64,000 nucleotides of DNA from Actinoplanes cyaneus (GCF_016862095.1 NZ_BOMH01000014.1:124001-188000); one strand, 5' to 3'; counted from the stretch's first letter, positions 34,353-42,910 are shown. The notes: generated by a model from the letters alone, not told the origin. A program made the numbers and translations.

Positions 34353-35597
34353 GTGACCGCGTTGCGTCAATACCTTGGCGTGTGGCAGCTCCCGGGCGGA
34401 CGAACCCTGCTGGCCGTCGGCATCCTGGCCCGGCTCGGCATCGGGATGACCCCGCTCGCCCTGCTCCTGCTCGTCGAGCAGGCCACCGGGCGATACGCGG
34501 CGGCCGGTCTCGCGGGCGGCGTCTACGCCCTGGCCGGGGCAGCGCTGAGCCCGGTCGCGGGCCGCTTCGCCGACCGGATCGGCCCGGCGCCGATCCTGCT
34601 CGTCACCGCGATCCTGCACCCGCTCGCGCTGGGCGGCCTGCTGCTCGCCAGCCGGGGCGGCGCGGACGCCCTCGTGTGGATCTTCGTGGCGTCGGCCGCG
34701 GCCGGTGCGACGTACCCGCCGCTGACCGCCGCGATCCGCCGCGCCTGGAACGACATGACCGCTCCCGGCACCGGCCGGCAGAGTCTGCGGTCCGCCGCGA
34801 TCGCCGCCGAGACCTCCCTCTTCGAGCTGGTGTTCGTGCTCGGCCCGATGCTGGTCGCCGCGTTCATGGTGGCCACCGGCCGGCCGGCGACCGCGCTCGC
34901 CAGCTCCGCCGTCGCAACCCTGATCGGCACCGCGGTCATCGCCCGCCTGCCCGTGATGCGCCGGCGTGGCACCCACCCCGCCGAACACGCCGCGCGCGGC
35001 CTCGGCCCCCTGCGGTCCGGCGGCTTCCCGGCGCTGCTGCTCTGCGTCACCGCGCTCGGCGTCGCCTTCGGAGCCGCCGGCGTGATCGTCCCCGCCTACG
35101 CCGCACAGCACGGCGGCGGTGAGGCCCTCGGCGGCGTCCTGCTCGGCGTCTGGGGCGTCGGCAGCGCCATCGGCGGCATCTGGTTCGGCACCCGCCGCTG
35201 GAGCATCCCGCTGTCCCGCCAGTTCGCCTGGCTGCTCGGCGCCGTCGCGGTCAGCTTCCTGATCCTCGCGCTCATGCCCGGCCCGCTCCACCTCGGCATC
35301 GCCCTCGTCCTCGGCGGCGCCACCATCGCCCCGGCCCTGACCGTGGAGAACAACCTGGTCGGCCGCCTGGCCCCGGCCGCCATGCTGAACGAGGCGTACA
35401 CCTGGATGGTCACCGTCTCCGTCGCCGGAAGCGCCGCCGGCGGCGCCCTGGCCGGCATCATCGTCGACCAGCCCGGCGGCCTCCCCTGGTCGTTCGTCTT
35501 CGCCGGCGTCGTCCTCCTGCTGGCCGCCGCGGTCGCCGCCATCCCCGAGGGCTCCATGGCCCGAGCCGACCGCCAGGCCACCCCCGCCGAAGCCTGA
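34353..35597 (+). CDS. MFS transporter
   Basis: This 414-aa protein has about 12 membrane helices. The conserved loop GRFADRIGPAPILL after helix 2 marks the major facilitator family. It resembles the many actinobacterial efflux proteins without known substrate. GTG start has GGGGGA upstream. Confidence 0.85.
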   Translation: MTALRQYLGVWQLPGGRTLLAVGILARLGIGMTPLALLLLVEQATGRYAAAGLAGGVYALAGAALSPVAGRFADRIGPAPILLVTAILHPLALGGLLLASRGGADALVWIFVASAAAGATYPPLTAAIRRAWNDMTAPGTGRQSLRSAAIAAETSLFELVFVLGPMLVAAFMVATGRPATALASSAVATLIGTAVIARLPVMRRRGTHPAEHAARGLGPLRSGGFPALLLCVTALGVAFGAAGVIVPAYAAQHGGGEALGGVLLGVWGVGSAIGGIWFGTRRWSIPLSRQFAWLLGAVAVSFLILALMPGPLHLGIALVLGGATIAPALTVENNLVGRLAPAAMLNEAYTWMVTVSVAGSAAGGALAGIIVDQPGGLPWSFVFAGVVLLLAAAVAAIPEGSMARADRQATPAEA

Positions 35598-35779
35598 CCC
35601 CGGCCCGAGCCCGGCTATGCGATTCCCGCGGTCGGTAGCCGGGCGCGCCCGTCCCTATGGGATGACCCTTGGGAACTCGGCACGAGCACACCCGCGACCG
35701 CCGCTGACGACGTATGGATTCGGGGGAGCGTGTTCCCGTAGAAAGCCGGATCTTGCCGGACTCTCCAGGCCACAACGAG

Positions 35780-35822
35780 AACAGCCCCGGAGCGCGTTTC
35801 CGCAGCTCCTGGGGCTGTTTTG
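35780..35822 (+). terminator. Intrinsic terminator, probably two-way
   Basis: A 9-bp stem (35780-35788 with 35811-35819) extends by four pairs across a one-base bulge. On the plus strand it is followed by TTTT, so it can end the MFS transcript. On the minus strand it lies directly after tRNA-Tyr. Confidence 0.75.
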
Positions 35823-35830
35823 TGTGCTTG

Positions 35831-35911
35831 TGGCGGGTAGAGGATTCGAACCTCTGTAGCTTTCGCGACGGATTTACAGTCCGCTCCCATTGGCCGCTCG
35901 GGCAACCCGCC
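35831..35911 (-). tRNA. tRNA-Tyr (GUA)
   Basis: Reading the minus strand, a 7-bp acceptor stem (GGCGGGT with ACCCGCC), the D-arm, the anticodon GTA in GGACTGTAAATCC, a long variable arm typical of tyrosine tRNA and the GGTTCGAATCC T-loop are all visible. Discriminator A is at 35831; CCA is not encoded. Confidence 0.95.
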
Positions 35912-36057
35912 TGGGCACTAACCGCAGTCTCCCGCGGTTGCGAACAAGAGCATAGCCGTACCGCAGGGCCGTCCCGCAACCGGGTACGGTCGGCATGTCG
36001 CGGACCTGTGAGGGCCCATCGGCGACATCGACAAGCATCCAGCCCAGGAGTCTGATC

Positions 36058-36549
36058 ATGGCAGCCAACCCGTCGTTCGACATCGTCAGCAAGGTCGACC
36101 GGCAGGAGGTGGACAACGCTTACAACCAGGCGGAGAAGGAGCTGAGCACCCGGTTCGACTTCCGGGGCACGGGCACCGAGCTCGCCAAGTCGGGCGAGGC
36201 CTTCACCATCACGTCGGAGACCGAGGAGCGGGCCGTCGCCGCGCTCGACGTCTTCAAGGAGAAGCTGGTGAAGCGGAACATCTCCCTGAAGTCGCTGGAC
36301 GCGGGGGAGCCCCGGCAGTCCGGCAAGACCTTCAAGATCGATCTCAAGGTGGTCGAGGGGATCGAGACCGACAAGGCGAAGGTGATCAGCAAGAAGATCC
36401 GCGACGAGGGCCCGAAGGGTGTGCAGGCGCAGATCCAGGGCGACTCGCTGCGGGTCACCGGCAAGAAGCGCGACGACCTGCAGGCCGTGATCGCCCTGCT
36501 CAAGGCCGAGGATTTCGGCGTCGCCCTGCAGTTCACCAATTACCGTTAA
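36058..36549 (+). CDS. YajQ-family nucleotide-binding protein
   Basis: This 163-aa protein starts [29 protein letters not shown], which is the standard YajQ beginning, and ends with [10 protein letters not shown]. Members bind nucleotides; one plant-pathogen homologue binds c-di-GMP. The ATG has CCAGGAG upstream. Its proximity to a GGDEF-EAL gene 2.7 kb away is suggestive but not proof of a link. Confidence 0.93.
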   Translation: MAANPSFDIVSKVDRQEVDNAYNQAEKELSTRFDFRGTGTELAKSGEAFTITSETEERAVAALDVFKEKLVKRNISLKSLDAGEPRQSGKTFKIDLKVVEGIETDKAKVISKKIRDEGPKGVQAQIQGDSLRVTGKKRDDLQAVIALLKAEDFGVALQFTNYR

Positions 36550-36588
36550 AGAGCTGAACACCGTCTGCCCCGGTCGCACACTGGGGCA

Positions 36589-36882
36589 ATGAGTACCGAG
36601 GTGCTGGGCGGCCTGGCTGGTCTGGCGCTGTTCATCTTCGGGATGCGGATGCTGGTCCTGGGCCGGGCGCCGGGCATGATCGCGCGCTCGTTCCGGTCGT
36701 TGCGGGACGCCGGCTGCTACCACTTGCTCTTCGGCCTCGCACTGCTGATCTATGTGGGCGGCCTGCACCTGCCCGGCGCGATGACCGGGCAGGTGGCCGC
36801 AGTGCTCGCGGTGGCCCTGGTCGGTGTGGCCCTGGTCCGTTTCCGCCCGCGCGGCGGCCGGGGCCCGACCCGCAAGGCCTGA
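36589..36882 (+). CDS. Small membrane protein of unknown function
   Basis: This 97-aa protein has about three hydrophobic segments (residues 5-25, 45-61, 67-86) and a basic Arg/Lys tail. I do not recognise a family. It starts 39 bp after the yajQ stop on the same strand. Its last codons lie in a 23-bp repeat that recurs immediately downstream. Confidence 0.6.
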   Translation: MSTEVLGGLAGLALFIFGMRMLVLGRAPGMIARSFRSLRDAGCYHLLFGLALLIYVGGLHLPGAMTGQVAAVLAVALVGVALVRFRPRGGRGPTRKA

Positions 36883-36919
36883 ACGCCGGCGGCCGGCCCG
36901 ACCCGCAAGGCGTGAACGC
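36864..36919 (+). repeat. Direct repeat across a gene end
   Basis: A 23-bp word at 36864-36886, which includes the end and stop of the small membrane protein, recurs at 36897-36919 with one change. Spacing is 33 bp. More degenerate copies seem to follow to about 36980. Confidence 0.7.
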
Positions 36920-37010
36920 GCACGCCGGCTCGATTCGTGAGGCTTGTGAGAGCCGGCGGCCCGGCGGGTAAGGCGTGAGATCCGGTTGGCCACGGTGCCG
37001 GGAACCGGCT

Positions 37011-37655
37011 ATGAACGGGGCCATGGACCTGACCCACGCCGTCCTCTCCTTCGCGGTGCTCGGCGCCCTGCTCACGATCACCCCGGGCCTCGACACCGCC
37101 CTGGTGCTCCGTTCCGCGGTGACGATGGGCCGGGGTGCGGCCTTCGCTACTGCCCTGGGCGTCAACACCGGCGCGCTGGTCTGGGGCGCCGCTGCCGCCG
37201 TCGGCGTGTCCGCCCTGCTCACCGCGTCGACCACGGCCTACACCGTGCTGCGGGTCGCGGGTGCCGCGTACATGCTCTTTCTCGGCGTACGGATGATGTG
37301 GTCCGCTCTGAAGAAGAACGGTCAGGCCGTCGAGCTCGCCGAGCCGGCGGCGCCGACCTGGTGGAGCACGTTCGGCCGGGGCCTGTTGACGAACCTGCTG
37401 AATCCGAAGGTCGGCGCGTTCTACCTGGCGGTCCTTCCGCAGTTCATCCCGGCTGACTCGTCGCCGCTCGGGGTCGGGCTGCTGCTCGCTCTGGTGCACG
37501 ATCTGGAGGCGCTGGTCTGGTTCTCGTTGCTCATTTTCGGGGCGCAGGCCGCGCGTGGTCTCCTGGCCCGCCGTTCGGTGCGGCGTAGCGTCGATGCCGG
37601 AACCGGCGCTGTCCTGATCGGGTTCGGACTTCGGCTGGGGCTGTCGAGTCGATAG
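37011..37655 (+). CDS. LysE/RhtB-family exporter
   Basis: This 214-aa protein has six predicted helices and the LysE signature LLTITPGLDTALVLRSAVTMGRGAAFATALGVNTGALVWG near residues 20-60. NLLNPKVGAFYLAVLPQFI is also conserved. Members export amino acids or related small molecules. The ATG at 37011 has GGGAA upstream; an ATG at 37023 is an equal alternative. The sulfurtransferase gene follows after 13 bp, so the two may be co-transcribed. Confidence 0.88.
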   Translation: MNGAMDLTHAVLSFAVLGALLTITPGLDTALVLRSAVTMGRGAAFATALGVNTGALVWGAAAAVGVSALLTASTTAYTVLRVAGAAYMLFLGVRMMWSALKKNGQAVELAEPAAPTWWSTFGRGLLTNLLNPKVGAFYLAVLPQFIPADSSPLGVGLLLALVHDLEALVWFSLLIFGAQAARGLLARRSVRRSVDAGTGAVLIGFGLRLGLSSR

Positions 37656-37668
37656 GAGAGGTGGCGCG

Positions 37669-38478
37669 ATGATCGACCCCGTGGTGGACCTGGACTGGCT
37701 GCGGGCCCACGCCGATGACGTGGTCCTCGCCGACGTCCGGTGGTATCTGGACGGGCGGTCGGGGCGTGCCGCGTACGAGAAAGGTCATCTGCCCGGAGCG
37801 GTCTTCATCGACGTGGACACCGCGCTGGCCGGTCCGGCGTCGCCGGCCGAGGGCCGCCATCCGCTGCCGGATCCGGAGGTTTTCGCCGCGGCGATGTCCG
37901 CCGCCGGCATCGGGGACGCGAGCACCGTCGTTGCCTACGACGACGCGGGCGGCGTCATCGCCGCTCGTCTTGTCTGGTTGCTGCGGGCGGTCGGGCGCGA
38001 GGCCGCTCTTCTCGATGGAGGCTTGCCGGCGTACGACGGTGAGCTCACGACCGAGTCCACGCCACCGCCCCCGGCGGTCTTCTCGGTGCGGGAGTGGCCC
38101 GCCGAGCGTCTGGCGTCCCTGGATGACGCGGCCGGTGGTGGCCATGTGGTGCTCGACGCCCGTGACGCGCCGCGCTTCCGCGGCGACATCGAGCCGGTCG
38201 ACCCGCGCGCCGGTCACATCCCGGGTGCCCGCAACGTGCCCTGCCGGGAGAACGTCGCCGCCGACGGTCGCTTCCTGCCGGTCGCGGAGCTGCGCGAGCG
38301 CTTCGCCGCGGCGGGCGTTGCCGACGGCGCCGAGGTGATCTCCTACTGCGGCTCGGGTGTGACCGCGTGCCACAACCTGCTCGCGCTCGAGCATGCCGGC
38401 CTCGGTCAGGGCAGGCTCTACCCCGGCTCGTGGTCGCAGTACAGCGCCACCGACCGGCCCGCGGCCACCGGCGCCTGA
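37669..38478 (+). CDS. Sulfurtransferase (rhodanese, two-domain)
   Basis: This 269-aa enzyme has two rhodanese domains. The N-terminal one is inactive; the C-terminal active loop CGSGVTAC carries the catalytic Cys227. The CGSGVTA form is typical of 3-mercaptopyruvate sulfurtransferases. YEKGHLPGAVFIDVDTAL and RAGHIPGARNVPCRENV are the CH2-type motifs of the two domains. It has a strong AGGAGAGG ribosome site. Confidence 0.92.
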   Translation: MIDPVVDLDWLRAHADDVVLADVRWYLDGRSGRAAYEKGHLPGAVFIDVDTALAGPASPAEGRHPLPDPEVFAAAMSAAGIGDASTVVAYDDAGGVIAARLVWLLRAVGREAALLDGGLPAYDGELTTESTPPPPAVFSVREWPAERLASLDDAAGGGHVVLDARDAPRFRGDIEPVDPRAGHIPGARNVPCRENVAADGRFLPVAELRERFAAAGVADGAEVISYCGSGVTACHNLLALEHAGLGQGRLYPGSWSQYSATDRPAATGA

Positions 38479-38482
38479 CAGC

Positions 38483-38848
38483 TCAGTCGGGGCGGGCGGT
38501 GCGGCTGTTCGCGCTGTCCGCCTCCGGCTCGCGCTGGCGGTTCTGTTCCTCGATCCAGCGCTGATGCGCTTCCCAGGCGGCCTGCTTGCTGGTGCCGAGC
38601 GCGGCGCCGATCTGCGTCCAGGAGACGCCGGCCGCGCGTGCCGAACGGACCGTCGCCTGCCGCCCGTACCCCGCCTTGCGGATCACCACCTCGCTGAGCG
38701 CCAGCATCTCCAGCGTCTCGGCGGGGGAGAGAGCGGCACTGTCGTTCGGGTTCACGACGGCGAGGGCGTCACGCATCCGGAGGTCGTCGTAACGCCGCGT
38801 AGCCGTGATCAGCGTGTGCTGCCGTTCCAGTTGGTCCGGAGTCGTCAC
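38483..38848 (-). CDS. Small helix-turn-helix protein, unknown role
   Basis: This 121-aa protein has a helix-turn-helix-like segment, RSARAAGVSWTQIGAALGTSKQAAWEAHQRW (residues about 68-98), and a charged C-terminal tail. The ARAAGVSWxxIGxALGxSKQAA pattern is common in small actinobacterial proteins of unknown function. GTG start at 38848. It converges with the sulfurtransferase gene, stops only 4 bp apart. Confidence 0.75.
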   Translation of the reverse strand: MTTPDQLERQHTLITATRRYDDLRMRDALAVVNPNDSAALSPAETLEMLALSEVVIRKAGYGRQATVRSARAAGVSWTQIGAALGTSKQAAWEAHQRWIEEQNRQREPEADSANSRTARPD

Positions 38849-39107
38849 GCACCCCAGGGTCGCTGTCAGGTCACCTTGACGTCAAGAGTGCCTGACGTCG
38901 ATTGGTGAATTGCCCTCATTTGTTCCGTTAAATCGCCCATAAAGCTGCCAATCCCTCAGGGTGGACAGTCAGGTCCGACTCAGCCGTTCGGCCAGGATTC
39001 GCCGTTGGGTCGTGGCGACCCGCCCATGAACACTCCCTGTCGCACAAGCGGTGTGGCACCATCATGGAACGCCGGTAAAGCGCCACTCCGAAAGAGGGAG
39101 AACCACG

Positions 39108-39248
39108 ATGTTCGCAAGGAAGCTGGGCCGATTGGCAGGCTTGGTCTTCGTGCTTGCCGCGATCGTCGGAGGCTCTGCCGCAAGCGTCGCGAGCACCGCC
39201 GACACTTCCGCGGTGAGCTACTCGACTCTCGAATTCGTCTGGGACTGA
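39108..39248 (+). CDS. Small secreted peptide (46 aa)
   Basis: This short gene has an ideal ribosome site (AGAGGGAG, 7-9 bases before the ATG). The product has a typical signal peptide: basic start MFARKLGRLAG, hydrophobic core LVFVLAAIVGG and small residues SAASVASTA. A mature peptide of roughly 16-20 residues remains, ending STLEFVWD. It has no similarity I can name. It lies 48 bp before the start of a membrane GGDEF-EAL gene on the same strand and is likely co-transcribed. Confidence 0.65.
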   Translation: MFARKLGRLAGLVFVLAAIVGGSAASVASTADTSAVSYSTLEFVWD

Positions 39249-39296
39249 CAAGCTCTTCCTCGGATGCCTGCCAGGACGTGATTGACAAGGAGCGCG

Positions 39297-41825
39297 ATGG
39301 CCAGGCGTGCGGATCCCCGGCGACGCTCTGACCAATACGCATGGTTCGTCACAGGTCCGCTGGCCCTCTTCGCCGTCGTCTGCACGACCGCCTTCTGGCT
39401 TTCTGAGCCGCGTTGGTACGAAGCGTGGGCCATCGGGCTGCTAATCTTCGCGCTCTACTCGATCGCCGTGCGCGCGGTTTTCCACATCGTGATCCGGCAC
39501 AGTTCCTTCGCGGTGGTGGTGACCGAGGTCCCGCTGATCCTGGGGCTGTTCTATCTGCCACCGGTGCTGATGATCCTGGTGATCATCGGCGGCCAGCTGG
39601 TGATGCATCTGCAGGGCACGTTCACGCCCGTCAAGGTCTGGTTCAACATCGCCCGCGCGACGGCCAGCGTCTGCGCCTCGCTGCTGCTGATCGACTACTT
39701 CCGGCCCCTTGTCGCGGCCAGCCCCTCCACCTGGGCCGTCCTCTTCGCCGCGACGCTGATCAACCTGCTCGTGCAGTTGGCCAGCCTGGCCGGCGTGATG
39801 GGCCTGGTGCAGGGTCTGCAGGCGGCCCGCAACGTCGTCGGGGCCAGCCTGCCGGGTCTGGTCATTCCCAGCATCAACGTGACCATCGGCCTCCTCTTCC
39901 TGATTGCGCTCGAGGTGACCCCGTGGTCGGTGGTCCTCCTGGCGGTCATGGTCGTCGCGCTGGTCTACATGCTCCGGTCCTACGCTGGGTTCTTCCGGCA
40001 GCACCGCACCCTCGCCGACGTGTACGAGATCACCCAAGCGGTCCGCAACGAGTCGTCCGACAGCAGCCTCCCGGACGTGCTGCTCGGCCGCGTTCGCAGC
40101 CTGATGCGCTCGGAGTACGCGACGCTCTGGCTGGCGCCCCAGGGCCGCTATCCCGAGGTGCTGCTCACCGCGCAGGTCGACAACGAAGGTCTGCTGGATC
40201 TGTCACCGGTGCCGGCCGTGGTACGCGACAAGGCGCTCCAGGACCGGGCGCCGGTCGCGGTCGGCGCGCAGTTCCGGGAGACCGAATCGCTGCGTGAGTC
40301 GCTCCGCGCCGCCCGGGTGAAGGACACGGTGGTGGTGCCGCTGCGCTCGGGCCAGGCGGTGATCGGCACCCTCGAGGTGGTCAACCGGCTCGGCGAGAGC
40401 CGGAGTTTCCGCGAGGCGGATGTGCAGGTTCTGGCGACGATCGCGGTGCACGCCGCGGTCGCCGTGGAGAATTCGCGCCTGGTCGACCGGTTGAGGTACG
40501 ACGCCTACCACGACCGCCTGACGGCCATGCCGAACCGGCGCCGGATGCTCGACGCCCTGGCCGAGGCGGTGACCGTGCGCGCCGAGGACGAGGTGGTCGC
40601 GGTTCTGCTCTTCGACGTCGACGGTCAGCGCAACGTGAACGAGTCGATGGGCCACGCCGCCGGCGACAAACTTCTCGCCGAGGTCGCCGAGCGCCTTCGC
40701 GGCATCGCCGGCTCGGGCGCGCTCGTCGGGCGGGTCGGCGGCGACGAGTTCATGGTCACCCTGCGGACCGAGGGCATCGAGGCGACGATCGAGCTGGCCA
40801 CCCAGATGCGCGAGCAACTGCGCGGCCCGATGGCGGTCGGCTCGCTCACCCTGGACGTGGACACCGCGGTCGGGGTGTCGGTCTATCCCGACCATGGCAG
40901 CGATCCGGAGACCCTGCTGCAGAGGGCCGAGCTCGCGGCCAATGCCGCCAAGGTCCTGCCGTACGGGGTTCAGCCGTTCCACCCCGCGCTGGAGTCCCGC
41001 GCGGTCCGCCGTCTGGGCATCGCCGCTGACCTGCGCCGCGCGATCGACAGTGACCAGCTCGACGTCTACTTCCAGCCCAAGGTGACCCTGACCGACCGGC
41101 ACGTGCTCGGCGTCGAGTGCCTGGCGCGCTGGGTGCACCCGACGCACGGCGAGGTCGCCCCGGAGGACTTCGTGGCGGTCGCCGAGCACACCGGTCAGCT
41201 GGCCCGGCTCACCGAGGTGGTGCTCACCGCCGGCCTGCGGCACTGCCGGGCCTGGGCGGACGCGGACCGCCCGCTGTCGATAGCGGTCAACCTCTCCGCC
41301 CGGACCCTGCTCGACTCCCGCTTCCCGGGCCTGGTCCAGGAGCTGCTGGAGGAATACCGGGTCGATCCCGGCCAGGTGACGTTCGAGATCTCCGAGCCGG
41401 GCATGCTCCACGACATCGAGCGGGTCCTGCCCACTCTCTACCGGCTGCGTGACCTCGGGGTCCGGCTGAGCGTCGACGACTTCGGCACCGGCGCCTCCTC
41501 CCTCGGCTATCTGCGGCAGTGGCCGGTCCACGAGGTGAAGATCGACGACACGTTCGTCCAGGGGATGGCGACCGACTCCGGTGACCTGGCCATCGTCCGG
41601 GCGATCGTGAGCCTGGCCCGTGAGTTCGGCCTCACGGTCGTCGCCGAGGGCGTGGAGAGCGAGCTCACCCTCGAACTGTTGGAGGAGATGGGCTGCGAGA
41701 TCGGTCAGGGCTACCTGTTCAGCCGGCCTCTGCCGTTCGAACGGCTGGAGGCGTGGCTGAGCGCGCAGACCGAGCCGGAGTCCACCCCGACCGGTGAGGT
41801 CCGAAGGCTTCGAGCCGTGGTCTGA
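39297..41825 (+). CDS. Membrane GAF-GGDEF-EAL cyclic-di-GMP protein
   Basis: This 842-aa protein has about six N-terminal helices (residues 15-215), a GAF-like sensor domain (about 230-395), a GGDEF domain with intact GGDEF near residue 480 and an EAL domain (about 580-820). The EAL motif reads ECL (near 606), but the metal and catalytic positions look intact: NLSAR, DDFGTG (near 727), KIDDTF and VVAEGVE. No RxxD inhibitory site precedes GGDEF. So it may make and degrade c-di-GMP; which activity dominates is unknown. The ATG at 39297 has AAGGAG upstream. Confidence 0.92.
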   Translation: MARRADPRRRSDQYAWFVTGPLALFAVVCTTAFWLSEPRWYEAWAIGLLIFALYSIAVRAVFHIVIRHSSFAVVVTEVPLILGLFYLPPVLMILVIIGGQLVMHLQGTFTPVKVWFNIARATASVCASLLLIDYFRPLVAASPSTWAVLFAATLINLLVQLASLAGVMGLVQGLQAARNVVGASLPGLVIPSINVTIGLLFLIALEVTPWSVVLLAVMVVALVYMLRSYAGFFRQHRTLADVYEITQAVRNESSDSSLPDVLLGRVRSLMRSEYATLWLAPQGRYPEVLLTAQVDNEGLLDLSPVPAVVRDKALQDRAPVAVGAQFRETESLRESLRAARVKDTVVVPLRSGQAVIGTLEVVNRLGESRSFREADVQVLATIAVHAAVAVENSRLVDRLRYDAYHDRLTAMPNRRRMLDALAEAVTVRAEDEVVAVLLFDVDGQRNVNESMGHAAGDKLLAEVAERLRGIAGSGALVGRVGGDEFMVTLRTEGIEATIELATQMREQLRGPMAVGSLTLDVDTAVGVSVYPDHGSDPETLLQRAELAANAAKVLPYGVQPFHPALESRAVRRLGIAADLRRAIDSDQLDVYFQPKVTLTDRHVLGVECLARWVHPTHGEVAPEDFVAVAEHTGQLARLTEVVLTAGLRHCRAWADADRPLSIAVNLSARTLLDSRFPGLVQELLEEYRVDPGQVTFEISEPGMLHDIERVLPTLYRLRDLGVRLSVDDFGTGASSLGYLRQWPVHEVKIDDTFVQGMATDSGDLAIVRAIVSLAREFGLTVVAEGVESELTLELLEEMGCEIGQGYLFSRPLPFERLEAWLSAQTEPESTPTGEVRRLRAVV

Positions 41826-41856
41826 CCTGCGGTTATGCGTTGTGGGGGATACCGAT

Positions 41857-41885
41857 TTCACCCCTGATGGAGGGCCGTGTAGTCT
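41857..41885 (+). promoter_or_regulatory. Candidate tRNA promoter
   Basis: TTCACC (41857-41862), a 17-bp spacer and TAGTCT (41880-41885) form a vegetative-sigma-type promoter 34 bp before tRNA-Thr. It would drive tRNA-Thr and probably tRNA-Met. Confidence 0.45.
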
Positions 41886-41918
41886 TATCCACGCAGCGAG
41901 CGAGTGATCGCAAGCAGC

Positions 41919-41991
41919 GCCCCCTTAGCTCAGTCGGCAGAGCGTCTCCATGGTAAGGAGAAGGTCTACGGTTCGATTCCGTAAGGGGGCT
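41919..41991 (+). tRNA. tRNA-Thr (GGU)
   Basis: A 73-nt cloverleaf: acceptor GCCCCCT with AGGGGGC, D-arm AGCTCAGTCGGCAGAGC, anticodon GGT in CTCCATGGTAAGGAG and T-arm GGTTCGATTCC. CCA is not encoded. Confidence 0.95.
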
Positions 41992-42039
41992 CTACCGGGT
42001 TCGTTCCCGCCCAGCCGGCGATGGACGTGAGCCTGGCTC

Positions 42040-42112
42040 GGCGGTGTAGCTCAGATGGCAGAGCAAGCGGCTCATAATCGCTGTGTCGCCGGTTCAAGTC
42101 CGGCCACCGCTA
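42040..42112 (+). tRNA. tRNA-Met (CAU), elongator
   Basis: A 73-nt cloverleaf: acceptor GGCGGTG with CACCGCT (first pair G-U), D-arm AGCTCAGATGGCAGAGC, anticodon CAT in CGGCTCATAATCG and T-arm GGTTCAAGTCC. The first acceptor pair and D-arm fit elongator rather than initiator methionine tRNA. Confidence 0.9.
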
Positions 42113-42144
42113 CTCTTCAGTGAGGTCTCAAATCCGAGGCCGCT

Positions 42145-42174
42145 TTGCAGAGTGACCGACCGAGCGTCTACGCT
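42145..42174 (+). promoter_or_regulatory. Candidate rpmG promoter
   Basis: TTGCAG (42145-42150), an 18-bp spacer and TACGCT (42169-42174) lie 45 bp before the rpmG start. Confidence 0.4.
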
Positions 42175-42218
42175 GGTTCGTCGTCAGTTAGATTCCGTTA
42201 GCAGGAAGGCACCCCGCC

Positions 42219-42386
42219 GTGGCCAAGGCGACCGACGTACGTCCGAAGATCACCCTGGCGTGCACGGAGTGCAAGGACCGGAACTACATCACCAAGAAGA
42301 ACCGGCGCAACGACCCGGACCGCGTGGAGCTGAAGAAGTTCTGCCCGCGCGACGGGAAGCACACCCTGCACCGCGAGACCCGCTGA
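42219..42386 (+). CDS. rpmG: 50S ribosomal protein L33
   Basis: Translation of this 55-codon frame gives [15 protein letters not shown]..., the standard actinobacterial L33 beside hadAB. A zinc-type first pair CTEC is present, but the second pair, normally CPxC, reads CPRD here, so the fourth zinc ligand is Asp. GTG start with AGGAAGG upstream. A strong terminator follows at 42411. The next genes, hadA and hadB, follow in the usual mycobacterial order. Confidence 0.93.
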   Translation: MAKATDVRPKITLACTECKDRNYITKKNRRNDPDRVELKKFCPRDGKHTLHRETR

Positions 42387-42410
42387 GTCTCCGCCCCGAA
42401 GGTTTTACGA

Positions 42411-42441
42411 TGCGCCGCCCGGAGTTACTCCGGGCGGCGCA
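42411..42441 (+). terminator. Terminator of rpmG
   Basis: A perfect 14-bp inverted repeat (42411-42424 with 42428-42441) with a 3-nt loop is followed by the T-rich ttgtagttt. It lies 25 bp after the stop codon. Confidence 0.85.
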
Positions 42442-42457
42442 TTGTAGTTTGTGGGTT

Positions 42458-42910
42458 ATGCCCCTGGATCAGACGTTTGCCGGCCGCACCTGGCCGCCCA
42501 CCGACACGTATCTCGTCGGGCGGGAGAAGATCCGCGAGTTCGCCCGTGCGATCGGCGCGACCGAAGCGGAGTATCACGAGCCCGAGGCTGCTCGGGCGCT
42601 CGGTTACCCGGATGTGGTCGCGCCGCCGACCTTCCCGGTGACCATCACGATGGCGGCCAGCCGGCAGGTGGTCAACGACCCCGGGCTCGGGCTGGACTAC
42701 AGCCGTGTGGTGCACGGCGACCAGAAGTTCACCTACACCCGGCCGATGGTGGCCGGCGACGCGGTGGTCTGCGTGAACACGGTGGACGAGATCACCACCC
42801 GGGGCGGCCACTGGTTCATTACGGTGCGCACCGAGGTGCGTACCGAGGCCGGCGAACCGGTCGTCACGGCGTGGTCGAAGCTGGTCCAGCGCGGCGAGGA
42901 GGGCCACTGA
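42458..42910 (+). CDS. hadA: (3R)-hydroxyacyl-ACP dehydratase subunit HadA-like
   Basis: This 150-aa MaoC/hotdog-fold protein matches the non-catalytic partner subunit of the FAS-II type dehydratase: YLVGREKIREFARAIG, EAARALGYPDVVAPPTFPVTI, and LDYSRVVHGDQKFTYTRPMVAGD. It acts with HadB on beta-hydroxyacyl thioesters. No mycolate genes are near, so a general fatty-acid role is likely. The start ATG at 42458 lies 16 bp after the rpmG terminator. Confidence 0.88.
   Translation: MPLDQTFAGRTWPPTDTYLVGREKIREFARAIGATEAEYHEPEAARALGYPDVVAPPTFPVTITMAASRQVVNDPGLGLDYSRVVHGDQKFTYTRPMVAGDAVVCVNTVDEITTRGGHWFITVRTEVRTEAGEPVVTAWSKLVQRGEEGH

Noticed and set aside
35615..35905. 96-aa minus-strand reading frame with VRILYPP-like words
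   Set aside because: It reads straight through tRNA-Tyr; such frames are well-known false genes caused by tRNA sequence.
36864..36980. CRISPR-like array
   Set aside because: Only two good repeats of 23 bp with a 10-bp gap and no regular unique spacers; no cas gene nearby.
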